A stretch of 64,000 bases of DNA from Actinophytocola sp036378875 (GCF_036378875.1 NZ_DASUVO010000168.1:1-64000); one strand, 5' to 3'; shown: positions 1 to 8,371, counted from the first letter of the stretch. Numbers and translations are program-made. The notes: generated from the letters alone by a model not told the origin.

Positions 1-1
1 C

Positions 2-57
2 AACATCGCCCCAACACTGCGCCGCATGGCCCGCGACATCACCCGAGACCGTTTTCA
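2..57 (+). pseudogene. possible C-terminal remnant of a transposase
   Basis: The frame is open from the window edge and begins NIAPTLRRMARDITRDRF. This resembles the C-terminal tail of ISAs1-type transposases, where a TNIAxxLRxxARDxxR stretch is common. The resemblance is from memory only. The frame then runs without a stop into repeat copy A and ends at 307, with low-complexity Pro/Arg-rich sequence that looks non-coding. The rest of the gene, if there is one, lies outside the window. It could equally be the tail of an unrelated protein. Confidence 0.3.
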
Positions 58-216
58 TGATCAACGCCAACACAGATGGTTGCGCAGGCATCCCCCACCC
101 ATACCCGGGGGGCCACCCCGAGGCCATCGTACCAAGCCACACCGACAAAACCCCAGGTCGCGGGCCCCTGTGGACAACTTTCGTCGACGAGTCCGAGCGA
201 ATGGGACTTTCGTGCG
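55..216 (+). repeat. dispersed ~160-bp repeat, copy A
   Basis: First of three copies in this window (others at 11501-11664, inverted, and 24431-24593). Bases 58-136 are identical over 79 bp to 24435-24513. The remainder is less conserved except near CTGTGGACAACTTTCG, which carries a TTGTCCACA DnaA box on the minus strand at 169-177. The central part holds runs of C and G (CCCCCACCC, CCCGGGGGG) that could fold. No protein frame is convincing. Confidence 0.85.
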
Positions 217-412
217 CCCAGGCCGGCGAAGTTCCGCAGGGAGTGCCGATCTCGCTGGCGCTCCGAGAGGTGAACCGCGGGCGGCAGGGGGTGAAGCCCG
301 GGGGTGAGGCGCCGGCCGGCGGGTGAATGGGTGAGCCCGGTCCGCGTGAGAGCACGGGCCGGGCTCGACCTTGTGTGGCGGTTGGGGCGAGGAGGTGTGG
401 CCGGGACGGCGT
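217..412. other. intergenic, no gene seen
   Basis: Between repeat copy A and the stop of the next gene. It is G-rich, and the open frames through it are compositional. I see no ribosome binding site, clear hairpin or repeat here. Confidence 0.5.
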
Positions 413-763
413 TCAGCGGCGCTGGCGGTCGGCGAGTTCGGACTGCATGCGGATCAGGATGGCGTGCGCGTCCACGACTTCGTCGGCCAGCAGGAGGTCC
501 GCAGCGAGCCGGACACCGTCGCACTGGGGCCGGACCCGGCAGCTGTCACCGAGGGCCGCGGTGCGCGCCAGCGCGGTGCGGAGGTCGTCGGCCAGGGACT
601 GGGCGTTCGGGGCGCTGTCGGTGTCCCTCAGCCGATCGAGTACCTTTTCCACCCCCACGAGCAACTCGTGGCCGGCGCGTGGTCGGATGTCCGGGGTGGG
701 TGCGGTGACCCGCGGCCCCGGCAAGGGTCTCGGCACGGTTCTGGGTACGGCCTCGGTTGCCAT
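413..763 (-). CDS. small protein of unknown function (116 aa)
   Basis: The start is ATG at 763, chosen because GAGGAGGGACC lies just upstream; longer in-frame extensions lack a ribosome site. The first 30 residues are Pro/Arg/Thr-rich and probably disordered. The rest looks helical (ELLVGVEKVLDRLRDT, LADDLRTALARTAA) and ends MQSELADRQRR. There are two cysteines and no signal peptide or membrane segment. I do not recognise a family. It is divergent from the salvage operon that starts at 989, sharing a 225-bp spacer, so common regulation is possible but unproven. Confidence 0.7.
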   Translation of the reverse strand: MATEAVPRTVPRPLPGPRVTAPTPDIRPRAGHELLVGVEKVLDRLRDTDSAPNAQSLADDLRTALARTAALGDSCRVRPQCDGVRLAADLLLADEVVDAHAILIRMQSELADRQRR

Positions 764-783
764 ACGGTCCCTCCTCGTCGTTG

Positions 784-824
784 AGGTTTGCCCACCATTC
801 CCTCGGCAGGAACTGGCCAAACCT
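784..824. promoter_or_regulatory. inverted repeat in the divergent promoter region
   Basis: AGGTTTG (784-790) is matched by CAAACCT (818-824), with two further inner G:C pairs after one mismatch. It lies just upstream of the minus-strand gene's ribosome site and about 165 bp before the BMP lipoprotein start. It could be an operator or a leader hairpin. No known riboswitch fold is evident in this spacer. Confidence 0.35.
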
Positions 825-988
825 GAAGACATTCCAATGGGTGACGGCCCACGTGCGACACCTCCCTTCAGCGAACCTCGACCGACCCGCCAGTGAACGG
901 CATCCCAACTGGTGGGCAGCGTGGTCAAATGCTGAGCGCCGCACATACGGTTGCTCCGGTCGGGTGACACACAAAAGGGGTGGTGCGC

Positions 989-2029
989 ATGAAGGCGCGC
1001 GTGACGATCTTGCTACTTGCCGCCGGGGTGGGTGCGGCCGGGTGCAACGCGGCGGCGAACTCGCCGTCGAACGGCGGGAACGGCGGGAACGGCGACGGGC
1101 CGTCGATCGTGTTGGTCACGCCCAACCCGGTCGGCGTCAACGACTTCCTCAAGCTCGCCGTGAAAGGCGTCGAGGACGCGGCTGCCGCGCACGAAGGCAC
1201 ACAGAACGTTTACCAGAGCACGGATCCCGCATCCATACAGCAGAACGTCGCGGCCGCGGTCCGGGACAAGCCTGACGTGATCGTCGCCGTCGGGTTCAAC
1301 TTCGCCGACGTGCTCGCGCAGCAGGCCGAGCAGCACCCTGACCAGCAGTTCCTGTTCGTCGACTCGTGCACGGAGAAGCCGTACCCCAACGTCACCTGCG
1401 CGGTGTTCCGCGAGTACGAGGGCGTCTACCTCGCCGGCGCCGAAGCCGGTTTGCTCACGAAGACCGGCAAGGTCGGCGCGGTCGTGGCCGTCGACGCCCC
1501 GCAGTTCCACCGCTACTCCGATCCGTTCGGACTCGGCGCGCAGAAGGTCAGGGCGGACGCCACACTGTCCCCGCTGTTCATCGGCGGCGCCAACCCGTTC
1601 AACGACCCGGGCCGTGCCAAGGAGTTGACCGCGACGCTCGCCGGCCAGGGCGTGGACTACGTGATGGGCGCCGCGTCCGCGTCCGGCAACCTCGGTGTGT
1701 TCGAGGCGGCCAAGGAGCACGGGATCTTCGCGTTCGGCGTCGACGCCAACCAGTGCCCGGCGAGCCCGGGTGTCGTGGTCGACAACGTGATCAAGCGCAC
1801 CGACGTGGTGATCGCCGACGGCGTCACCGCCATCCTCGACGGCAAGCGCGGCGAGACCCGCTCCTACGGGGTCAAGGAGGACGGCATCTCGCTGACCGGC
1901 CTGCAACCGGACGTCGCCGCGTCGAAGTGCGTGATCGCGGACCACGCGGACGTCCTTGCCCAGGTGGAGAAGCTGCGGGACGAGATCACCTCGGGCACCA
2001 TCGCGATCGATGACCCCGCCGCGGCCTGA
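989..2029 (+). CDS. BMP-family nucleoside-binding lipoprotein of an ABC importer
   Basis: A 346-residue substrate-binding protein of the basic membrane protein family, which binds nucleosides outside the membrane. A lipoprotein signal is visible: a short basic start, a hydrophobic stretch and the lipobox GAAGC, with lipidation expected at that Cys. The family body follows (DFLKLAVKGVEDAA near the N-terminus, then ADVLAQQAEQHPDQQF). ATG at 989 sits 8 nt after an AAAAGGGG site; the upstream GTGs fit less well. It is first in a ten-gene operon, overlaps the ATPase gene by 20 nt, and the downstream salvage enzymes suggest that methylthioadenosine or related nucleosides are the ligand (inference). 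Confidence 0.9.
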   Translation: MKARVTILLLAAGVGAAGCNAAANSPSNGGNGGNGDGPSIVLVTPNPVGVNDFLKLAVKGVEDAAAAHEGTQNVYQSTDPASIQQNVAAAVRDKPDVIVAVGFNFADVLAQQAEQHPDQQFLFVDSCTEKPYPNVTCAVFREYEGVYLAGAEAGLLTKTGKVGAVVAVDAPQFHRYSDPFGLGAQKVRADATLSPLFIGGANPFNDPGRAKELTATLAGQGVDYVMGAASASGNLGVFEAAKEHGIFAFGVDANQCPASPGVVVDNVIKRTDVVIADGVTAILDGKRGETRSYGVKEDGISLTGLQPDVAASKCVIADHADVLAQVEKLRDEITSGTIAIDDPAAA

Positions 2030-3521
2030 GGGGGGCGGCACGGCACTCCGGGGAATCGTCAAGCGGTTCCCCGGAGTGCTCGCCAACGACCACGTCGACC
2101 TCACCGCCGCCCCCGGCGAGATCCACGCGCTCATGGGGGAGAACGGCGCCGGCAAGTCGACGCTCATGTCGATCCTCTATGGACTGTCGCAGCCGGACGA
2201 TGGAACGGTCGAGGTCGACGGGCGGCCGGTGTCCTTCGGCTCGGCCGCCGACGCGATCGACGCCGGGATCGGCATGGTGCAGCAGGGGTTCGCGCTGTTC
2301 GACACGCTGTCGGTCACCGACAACGTGATCTTCGGCGCCGAGCCGACGCGGCGCGGGCTGATCGACCGGCGGGCGGCCCGCGCGGCCGTCGCCGGACTGA
2401 TCGAACGTCACGGTCTGCGACTGCGGCCCACTGATCGGGTGGGTGACCTGCCGGTCGGGGTGCGGCAGCAGGTCGAGATCCTGAAGCTGCTGTACCGGGA
2501 GGCCCGTGTCCTCATCCTCGACGAGCCGACCGCGGTCCTCACGCCGGCGGAGACCGACCGGCTGTTCGACGTGCTGCGCGGGTTGGCCGCCGAGGGGCGC
2601 ACGATCCTGTTCGTGTCGCACAAGCTGCACGAGGTCCTCGCGTTGAGCGACAACGTGACCGTCCTGCGCGATGGTCGGGTGACACTGACCTGTGCGACGG
2701 CCGACACGGACCGTGCCGCGCTGGCGGCCGCGATGACCGGACGTGATGTCGAGCTGGACAAGGTCTATCCGGTCGGGACTCCTGGCGAGGTCCTGCTGTC
2801 CGCACAGGGACTCGTCATGCGCGGACATCCCGGGCTCGACGACGTGGCTCTCGAGGTCAGGGCCGGTGAGGTCGTCGGCATCGCTGGTGTGGCTGGCAAC
2901 GGGCAGACCGAGCTGGTCGCCGCCATCGCCGGTCTCCGCCAGCTCGACGCCGGCACCGTGACGGTCGCGGGCCGGGACGTCGGCGGGTTCGGGGTGCGTG
3001 AGCGGCGTGCGGCGGGTCTCGCGCACGTCCCCGAGGACCGGGCGGAGGTCGGCAGCGCACCCGGCGCCACGCTCGCCGACAACCTGGCGGTCGGTTTCCA
3101 GCGGCGGCTCGCACGACGTGGTTTCCTGCGGCGACAGGCGATCCGCGCGCACGGGTCGGCGATCGTCGCCGAGCACGGGGTGCGGGCCGCGAGCGAGACG
3201 GTGCCGATGCGCACGCTGTCCGGCGGGAACCAGCAGAAGGCGATCCTCGGCCGCGAGCTGGCACACGACGCGCCGGTCCTGCTGGTCGAGCAGCCGACGC
3301 GCGGCGTTGACATCGGTGCGGTCGTGCAGATCCACCAGCGACTCGTGGCATACCGCGACGCCGGGCACGCGGTGCTGCTGGTGTCGGCGGAGCTGTCGGA
3401 GATCCGCGCGCTGGCCGACCGGGTGCTCGTGATGTACGAGGGGCGGGTCGTCGCGTCGTTCACCAAGGAGGAGGCCACGTATGAGGCGCTCGGCTTGGCC
3501 ATGGCCGGGGTGACGTCGTGA
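2010..3521 (+). CDS. nucleoside ABC importer ATP-binding protein (two ABC domains)
   Basis: A 503-residue ATPase with two fused ABC domains, the RbsA/NupO-like form. Domain 1 has Walker A GENGAGKST near residue 45 and the Walker B run VLILDEPTAVL. Domain 2 has a degenerate P-loop (GVAGNGQTE), usual for this family, with the signature LSGGNQQKAILGREL. The start ATG at 2010 lies inside the end of the lipoprotein gene. The N-terminal end of the open frame further upstream is overlap with that gene. The next gene starts at GTG 3518, overlapping the stop by 4 nt. It energises the two permeases that follow. Confidence 0.92.
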   Translation: MTPPRPEGGGTALRGIVKRFPGVLANDHVDLTAAPGEIHALMGENGAGKSTLMSILYGLSQPDDGTVEVDGRPVSFGSAADAIDAGIGMVQQGFALFDTLSVTDNVIFGAEPTRRGLIDRRAARAAVAGLIERHGLRLRPTDRVGDLPVGVRQQVEILKLLYREARVLILDEPTAVLTPAETDRLFDVLRGLAAEGRTILFVSHKLHEVLALSDNVTVLRDGRVTLTCATADTDRAALAAAMTGRDVELDKVYPVGTPGEVLLSAQGLVMRGHPGLDDVALEVRAGEVVGIAGVAGNGQTELVAAIAGLRQLDAGTVTVAGRDVGGFGVRERRAAGLAHVPEDRAEVGSAPGATLADNLAVGFQRRLARRGFLRRQAIRAHGSAIVAEHGVRAASETVPMRTLSGGNQQKAILGRELAHDAPVLLVEQPTRGVDIGAVVQIHQRLVAYRDAGHAVLLVSAELSEIRALADRVLVMYEGRVVASFTKEEATYEALGLAMAGVTS

Positions 3522-4507
3522 GGACTGTGGCTCTCACCCTTGTGGGTGCGCTGGTGCTCGGCGCGGTGTTACTGGCCGCGACCGGCGCGAACCCACTGGA
3601 CGCGTACTGGGCGATCGTGACCGGCGCGTTCGGCCCGGACGGAATCCAGGACACGCTCGCCTACGCCGTGCCGGTGGTCGGCATGGCCACCGCGCTCGCG
3701 ATTCCCTTGCGGGCCGGCATGGTCAACCTCGGCGGCGAGGGCCAGCTGGTGCTGGGCGCGATCAGCGCGGTGGCCGTCGGGCTGCACGTGCCGGGCCCGC
3801 TCGGCCTGGTGGCGGCACTTCTCGCCGGCGTGCTGGCAGGCGCGCTGTACGCGACGGCCGCCGCCGTGTGCGAGACCCGTTTGGGCGTCCCACTTCTGGT
3901 GACGACGCTGCTGCTCAGCTACCCGGCGATGTCGTTCGCGGCGTACCTGGTGCGCTTCCCCATGCGGGACGCGGGGTCGAGCCTGCCGCAGAGCGAGCAG
4001 CTGCCACCGGACGTGCGGCTGCCGGCGATGGGCTCGGTCACGGTGGGGGTGTTCCTGATCGTGGCGGCGGTCGCGGTCTTCGCGGTGGTCGACGCGCGGA
4101 CCCCGGCGGGCTTCGAGGCAAAGGTCACGGGATGGGGGCCGAGGTTCGCGCGGTACGCGGGCATCGACCGGCCCGGGTTGACGGTCCGGCTGCTCGCGTG
4201 CTCCGGCGGACTGGCAGGCCTGGTCGGCGCGGTGGTGGTGCTGGGCTTCCCGTACCGGTTCATCGACGGTGCGCTGATCACGCCGCAGTACACGTGGATC
4301 GGCCTGCTGGCCGCGCTGCTCGCGACGGCGAACCCACTGGGCACGCTCGCGGCCGCGGTGTTCTTCGCCGCACTGACCAGCGGCGGCTTCGCCATGGAAC
4401 GGGCGACACAGGTCCCGAGAGAGCTGACCGCGGTGCTCCAGGCCGTACTGATCATCTTCCTGGCCGCGGCGACCGGCCTGCTCCGCAAGAGGAGGAGCCC
4501 GGCATGA
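3518..4507 (+). CDS. nucleoside ABC importer permease 1
   Basis: A 329-residue integral membrane protein of the branched-chain/ribose/nucleoside permease superfamily (BPD_transp_2). About eight to ten hydrophobic segments are visible, beginning with ALTLVGALVLGAVLLAATG. The motif MVNLGGEGQLVLGAI near residue 68 matches the conserved GxEGQ-type loop of NupP/YufP-like proteins. GTG 3518 overlaps the ATPase stop. The stop at 4505-4507 overlaps an ATG at 4504 that would be the expected start of the next gene, but that frame runs through a tandem repeat and closes at 4644. Confidence 0.9.
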   Translation: MRTVALTLVGALVLGAVLLAATGANPLDAYWAIVTGAFGPDGIQDTLAYAVPVVGMATALAIPLRAGMVNLGGEGQLVLGAISAVAVGLHVPGPLGLVAALLAGVLAGALYATAAAVCETRLGVPLLVTTLLLSYPAMSFAAYLVRFPMRDAGSSLPQSEQLPPDVRLPAMGSVTVGVFLIVAAVAVFAVVDARTPAGFEAKVTGWGPRFARYAGIDRPGLTVRLLACSGGLAGLVGAVVVLGFPYRFIDGALITPQYTWIGLLAALLATANPLGTLAAAVFFAALTSGGFAMERATQVPRELTAVLQAVLIIFLAAATGLLRKRRSPA

Positions 4508-4554
4508 CAGTGCCAGCAGCCCTCAAGGGTGGCTGTCCCATGGGGGGTGTTCCC

Positions 4555-4640
4555 GAAAACGCAACTCGCAGGGGCCGAACGCGCGACTCGCGGGGGCTGA
4601 ACGCGCGACTCGCGGGGGCCGGAAGCGAGACTCGCGATGG
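4555..4640 (+). repeat. 22-bp tandem repeat array between the two permease genes
   Basis: Units start at 4555, 4577 and 4599, with a shorter fourth at 4621. The unit core is GAACGCGCGACTCGCGGGGG plus two bases. Units 2 and 3 differ only at the last base; unit 1 is more diverged. The array fills the only real gap (129 bp) between otherwise overlapping genes of the uptake operon and ends on the start codon of permease 2. It looks like a later insertion or expansion that separated the two genes. Confidence 0.85.
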
Positions 4641-5515
4641 TTGATGCCGCGCTGTTTTCCTCCGCGCTCGGGGCGCTCACGCCGATTCTCTTTGCCGCGC
4701 TTGCCGGGGCGCTCTGTCAGCGCGCCGGGGTGTTCAACATCTCCCTTGAAGGGACCATGCTCGTTGGGGCCTTCGCCGGGGTCGCCGGTAGTTGGTACAC
4801 CGGCAGTGTGTGGCTCGGGGTGCTTCTCGCCGTCGTGGCCGGGACCGCCTACTCGCTCATCCTTGCCGTCGGGCACGTCTCGCTCGGCGGGGACGCCATC
4901 GTGCTCGGGGTGGCCATCAACCTGCTCGCCGTCGGGCTCACGTCCTTCCTCATCCGGACCGTGTTCGGCACCCGAGGCACGTTCAGCGACCCCGCGCTCC
5001 AGGGACTACCCGACCTCGATCTCGGCGGCATCCCGGTCCTGTCCGGGCATTCCCTGCTCGTCTACCTGTCCTGGCTCGCGGTGCCGGCGCTCGCGGTCCT
5101 GCTCTACCGGCACCCGTGGGGCCTGCGCCTGCGCGGGGTCGGCGAACGACCGGACGCCGCCGCCAGCCTCGGGGTCAGCGTCACCCGCTACCGGTACGGC
5201 GTGATCCTGACCGGCGGCGCGCTCTGCGGGCTCGCCGGCGCGCAGCTGGCCCTCGGCAACGTCACCCTCTTCTCCGAGAACATGACCGCCGGCCGGGGGT
5301 GGATCGCGGTCGTCGCCGTCATGCTCGGGCGGGCCCTGCCCTACGGGGTGCTCGCCGCCGCCGTGCTCTTCGGGCTCGCCGAGGCGTTCGGGTTTCGGCT
5401 GCAGGGCATCGGATTGCCCCAGCAGGCCACCGACGCCGCCCCGTACGTCGTCACCCTCGTCGCGTTGTTCGTCTCCAGCGCGCGGATCCGCAGAACCAGG
5501 GAGAGCAGCACATGA
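4637..5515 (+). CDS. nucleoside ABC importer permease 2
   Basis: A 292-residue membrane protein and second permease of the importer. The N-terminus LFAALAGALCQRAGVFNISLEGTML carries the family's NISLEGxML loop, and about eight hydrophobic segments follow (for example LGVLLAVVAGTAYSLILAVG). ATG 4637 is the first start matching the family N-terminus. Its ribosome site (GGAAG at 4621) is weak and lies inside the tandem repeat, so expression relative to permease 1 may be altered. The 3' end overlaps the phosphorylase start (ATGA at 5512). Confidence 0.9.
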   Translation: MVDAALFSSALGALTPILFAALAGALCQRAGVFNISLEGTMLVGAFAGVAGSWYTGSVWLGVLLAVVAGTAYSLILAVGHVSLGGDAIVLGVAINLLAVGLTSFLIRTVFGTRGTFSDPALQGLPDLDLGGIPVLSGHSLLVYLSWLAVPALAVLLYRHPWGLRLRGVGERPDAAASLGVSVTRYRYGVILTGGALCGLAGAQLALGNVTLFSENMTAGRGWIAVVAVMLGRALPYGVLAAAVLFGLAEAFGFRLQGIGLPQQATDAAPYVVTLVALFVSSARIRRTRESST

Positions 5516-6237
5516 CCCTGCCCATCACCAAGATCCCCCGAACGGGGCTGCCAGGACACGCACTGGTCGTCGGCGATCCCGAACGGGCCACGGCCGTCGC
5601 GAACCTGCTCAGCGACGCCGTCCTCATCGGACAGAACCGGGAGTACCGCAGCTACCAGGGCAACTGGCACGGCACGCCGGTCGTCGTGTCCTCCCACGGG
5701 GTCGGTGGGCCGGGGGCGCTCTGCCAGTTCCAGGAACTCGCCGCCGCCGGCGTGCACACGTTCCTCCGGTTCGGCACCGCGGGCGCTCTGCGCGCGGACA
5801 TCGCCGACGGGGACCTCGTCATCGCCGAGGCCGCGGTTCGCGACGACGGTGTCACCCAACAGCTCGTGCACCCCGAGTACCCGGCGTCCGCCACGGCCGA
5901 GGCGGTTCTCGCGCTGACCGCCGCCGCCACCGTCCACCAGGCGCGGGCCCACCGGGGCGTGGTCTGGACACGCGCCGCGTTCAGCCCGATGGTGCGGGAA
6001 CTGCCGATGCGGGACTACATCGCGGCCGGCGTGATCGCCATCGAGATGGAGCTCGCCACCCTGCTCGTGTTCGCGGGACTCAACGGTCTGCGCGCCGGCG
6101 GGGTGCTCGTCATCGACGGGAACGCTACCGTCGACAACACCGACCCGACCTCGTACAACCCGCACCGCCAGGTCGTCGTCGAGGCGGTGGCGCGGGGGAG
6201 CGCGGTCGCCCTCGACGCATTGGTGGCGCTGACATGA
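5512..6237 (+). CDS. purine-nucleoside/methylthioadenosine phosphorylase-like enzyme
   Basis: A 241-residue member of the PNP/UDP phosphorylase family (PF01048). Seen: the phosphate-site start LVVGDPERA, SSHGVGGPGALCQFQELAAAG, the FLRFGTAGAL motif, and the nucleoside-site segment AIEMELATLLVFA. The family splits nucleosides with phosphate to a base plus a sugar-1-phosphate. Because mtnA-, mtnB-, mtnC- and mtnD-like genes follow, methylthioadenosine to adenine plus methylthioribose-1-phosphate is the likely reaction (inference). The sequence looks closer to uridine/purine phosphorylases than to the MtaP/Pnp2 type, so specificity needs testing. ATG 5512 overlaps the permease stop. Confidence 0.85.
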   Translation: MTLPITKIPRTGLPGHALVVGDPERATAVANLLSDAVLIGQNREYRSYQGNWHGTPVVVSSHGVGGPGALCQFQELAAAGVHTFLRFGTAGALRADIADGDLVIAEAAVRDDGVTQQLVHPEYPASATAEAVLALTAAATVHQARAHRGVVWTRAAFSPMVRELPMRDYIAAGVIAIEMELATLLVFAGLNGLRAGGVLVIDGNATVDNTDPTSYNPHRQVVVEAVARGSAVALDALVALT

Positions 6238-7391
6238 ACTCGCAGGAGAAAGCGGACAAGCTCGTCGACGCCCTCCGTTCCGACGCGGCCGCGCGGGACC
6301 TCGCCGGCGCCGAGCCGGAGCACGAGGTCGGGCTGCTCAAGGAGTCCGGGCTCCTCACCCTCCTCATTCCGGCCGAGCACGGCGGCGCAGGCGAGAGCTG
6401 GCTCACCGCCAACGCCGTCACCCGCATCGTGTCGGCCGCCGACGCCAACGTCGGGCACCTCCTCGGCTACCACTACCTGCAGCTGTGGCGGGGCGAGCTG
6501 TTCGACCGCCCCGACCTCGTCACCCGGCTCTGGCAGGAAACGGTGGCCGGCAACCACTTCTGGGCCGGCGTCAGCAACCCGCTCGACGCGGCGCTGGAGC
6601 TGACACCGGTCGACGGCGGGTTCCACCTCAACGGCCGCAAGACCTTCGCCACCGGCACCGCCGTCGCTGACCGGCTCGTCGTCAGCGCCACCCGCACCGA
6701 CAACGCGGAGAAGCTGACGTTCGTCCTCGACGCGAGGGCACCCGGCATCACCTACCTCCGCGACTGGGACAACATCGGCCAGCGGCTGACCTCGAGCGGC
6801 GGCGTCGAGTTCGCCGACGCGTTCCTGCCCGCCGACGACGTGCTCGGGCCACAACCGGAGCAGCAGTCCCCGCGCCTTTCCCTCGCCCCCATCGCGTTCC
6901 AGCTGTTCCTCACCCAGATCTACGTCGGCATCGCGGAAGGCGCGCTCATCGAGGCCGCCGACTACACCCGGCACCGCACCCGGCCGTGGTTCCTGTCCGG
7001 AGTGGACAACGCGGTCGACGACCCGCACGTCCTGGCCGGCTACGGCGAACTCGTCGCACAGGTCCGGGCCGCGGGCGCGCTGACCGACGACGCGGCCCGC
7101 GCGCTCGGTGAGGCGTTCGACCGGGGCGACGACCTGACCGAGGCCGACCGCGCCGAGGCGGCCGTGACGATCTCCGCCGCCAAGGTGGTCGCGACCCGCG
7201 CGGTGAACGAGACGACGTCGAAGGTGTTCGAGTTCGTCGGCGCTCGAGGCACGGCCAACAAGTACGCGCTCGACCGCTTCTGGCGCAACGCACGCACGCT
7301 CACCCTGCACGACCCGGTCGTCTACAAGGCGCGCGAGGTCGGCGCGCACTTCCTCACCGGGGAGCGGCCGCCCTTCACGGGGTACACGTGA
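6234..7391 (+). CDS. acyl-CoA-dehydrogenase-fold flavoprotein, DszC/SfnB-like
   Basis: A 385-residue protein with the three-part acyl-CoA dehydrogenase fold: helical N-domain to about 110, beta middle domain (WAGVSNPLD, LNGRKTFATG), helical C-domain. The segment DANVGHLLGYHYLQLW and the end HDPVVYKAREVG are typical of the DszC/SfnB monooxygenase branch, which uses reduced flavin to oxidise organosulfur compounds. No flavin reductase gene lies nearby. The gene is coupled on both sides (ATGA at 6234, stop at 7391) inside a methylthioadenosine salvage operon. Its role is unknown; oxidation of a thioether intermediate or an ordinary dehydrogenase reaction are both open. Confidence 0.8.
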   Translation: MNSQEKADKLVDALRSDAAARDLAGAEPEHEVGLLKESGLLTLLIPAEHGGAGESWLTANAVTRIVSAADANVGHLLGYHYLQLWRGELFDRPDLVTRLWQETVAGNHFWAGVSNPLDAALELTPVDGGFHLNGRKTFATGTAVADRLVVSATRTDNAEKLTFVLDARAPGITYLRDWDNIGQRLTSSGGVEFADAFLPADDVLGPQPEQQSPRLSLAPIAFQLFLTQIYVGIAEGALIEAADYTRHRTRPWFLSGVDNAVDDPHVLAGYGELVAQVRAAGALTDDAARALGEAFDRGDDLTEADRAEAAVTISAAKVVATRAVNETTSKVFEFVGARGTANKYALDRFWRNARTLTLHDPVVYKAREVGAHFLTGERPPFTGYT

Positions 7392-8371
7392 TGACCCCGG
7401 TCCTCGCCGACAGCGTCCGGCTCACCGACGACGGCGTCGAGATCCTGGACCGCCGCGTGTTCCCGGCTCAACGCGTGTGGGTGCGCTGCGGAGGAGTCGA
7501 GGACGTCGCGAAGGCCATCGAGGACATGGTCACCCAGTCCTCCGGCCCGTACTTCGCCGCGCTGTGGGGCATGGTGCTCGCCGCGCGCGAAGCCTCCTCG
7601 CTCGGCCCCGAGGAGGCCCGCGCCCACCTCGAACGAGCCGGCGCGCGGCTGATCGACACCCGGCGCACCAACAACCACCTGCGCAAGGCCGTCCACGCCG
7701 TGCTGTCCCATGTGGACGGTCAGGCCGGTGACGCACTGGTCGCGGCCGCCCTCGAAGGAGCGCGGGCCGGTGACGAGCGGTACCGGTCCCGCAGCGCCGC
7801 GCTGGGCCGGCACACCGCCGAGTTGCTGCCGGACAAGGCGACCGTGCTCACCCACTGCTGGGCCGACCTGTACCTGGTCGAGCTGGTGCGGGCCGCCGCC
7901 GACAAGGAGCTCGCGTTCATCTGCACCGAGACCCGCCCGTACCTGCAGGGCGCGCGGCTGACCGCCGAGACGCTGGCGGAGATGGGCGCCGACACCACCG
8001 TGATCACCGACGGCATGGGCGCGGCCGTTTTGTCCAGCGGAAAGGTGGACGCGCTCGTCACCGCCGCCGACCGGGTCACCATGGACGGGCACGTGATCAA
8101 CAAGATCGGCACGCTCGGGCTCGCGGTCGCGGCGAACGCGTTCGGCGTGCCGTTCCACGCGATGGTCCAGGCGCCCGACCGGCTCGCCCCGACCGCGGCG
8201 GACGTGCCGATCGAGTACCGCGACGGCACGGAGATCCTGGACCGTCCCGGCATCCGCGGCCTGTACCCGGCCTTCGACATCACCCCGCCGCGGTTCGTGA
8301 CCACCGTGGTCACCGACCGCGGCCCGTTCGACCCGCTGCTGCTCGCCGACTACTACCGGGAGGTTTCGTGA
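7388..8371 (+). CDS. mtnA: methylthioribose-1-phosphate isomerase-like protein (MtnA/eIF2B fold)
   Basis: A 327-residue member of the eIF-2B alpha/MtnA family, which isomerises 5-methylthioribose-1-phosphate to the ribulose form. Conserved pieces: TRRTNNHLRKAVHAVL, the catalytic-Cys region VLTHCWAD, ETRPYLQGARLTAE, the catalytic-Asp region AADRVTMDGHVINKIGTLGLA and FGVPFHAM. The usual HCNAG after the catalytic Cys is replaced by HCWAD, so it is a divergent member. Either GTG 7388, which overlaps the previous stop, or ATG 7391 may start it. Operon neighbours mtnC, mtnB and mtnD support the pathway assignment. Confidence 0.82.
   Translation: MMTPVLADSVRLTDDGVEILDRRVFPAQRVWVRCGGVEDVAKAIEDMVTQSSGPYFAALWGMVLAAREASSLGPEEARAHLERAGARLIDTRRTNNHLRKAVHAVLSHVDGQAGDALVAAALEGARAGDERYRSRSAALGRHTAELLPDKATVLTHCWADLYLVELVRAAADKELAFICTETRPYLQGARLTAETLAEMGADTTVITDGMGAAVLSSGKVDALVTAADRVTMDGHVINKIGTLGLAVAANAFGVPFHAMVQAPDRLAPTAADVPIEYRDGTEILDRPGIRGLYPAFDITPPRFVTTVVTDRGPFDPLLLADYYREVS

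Noticed and set aside
764..988. SAM or other riboswitch before the salvage operon
   Set aside because: I looked for a multi-helix leader fold and found only one simple inverted repeat (784-824).
1013..2167. 384-codon minus-strand frame over the BMP gene
   Set aside because: Antisense to a clear lipoprotein gene, with no ribosome site.
4555..4640. CRISPR array
   Set aside because: Units are contiguous with no spacers; no cas genes occur in the window.
4504..4644. 47-codon frame starting at the ATGA after permease 1
   Set aside because: It reads through the tandem repeat in a frame different from permease 2; probably a relic of the former start rather than a gene.
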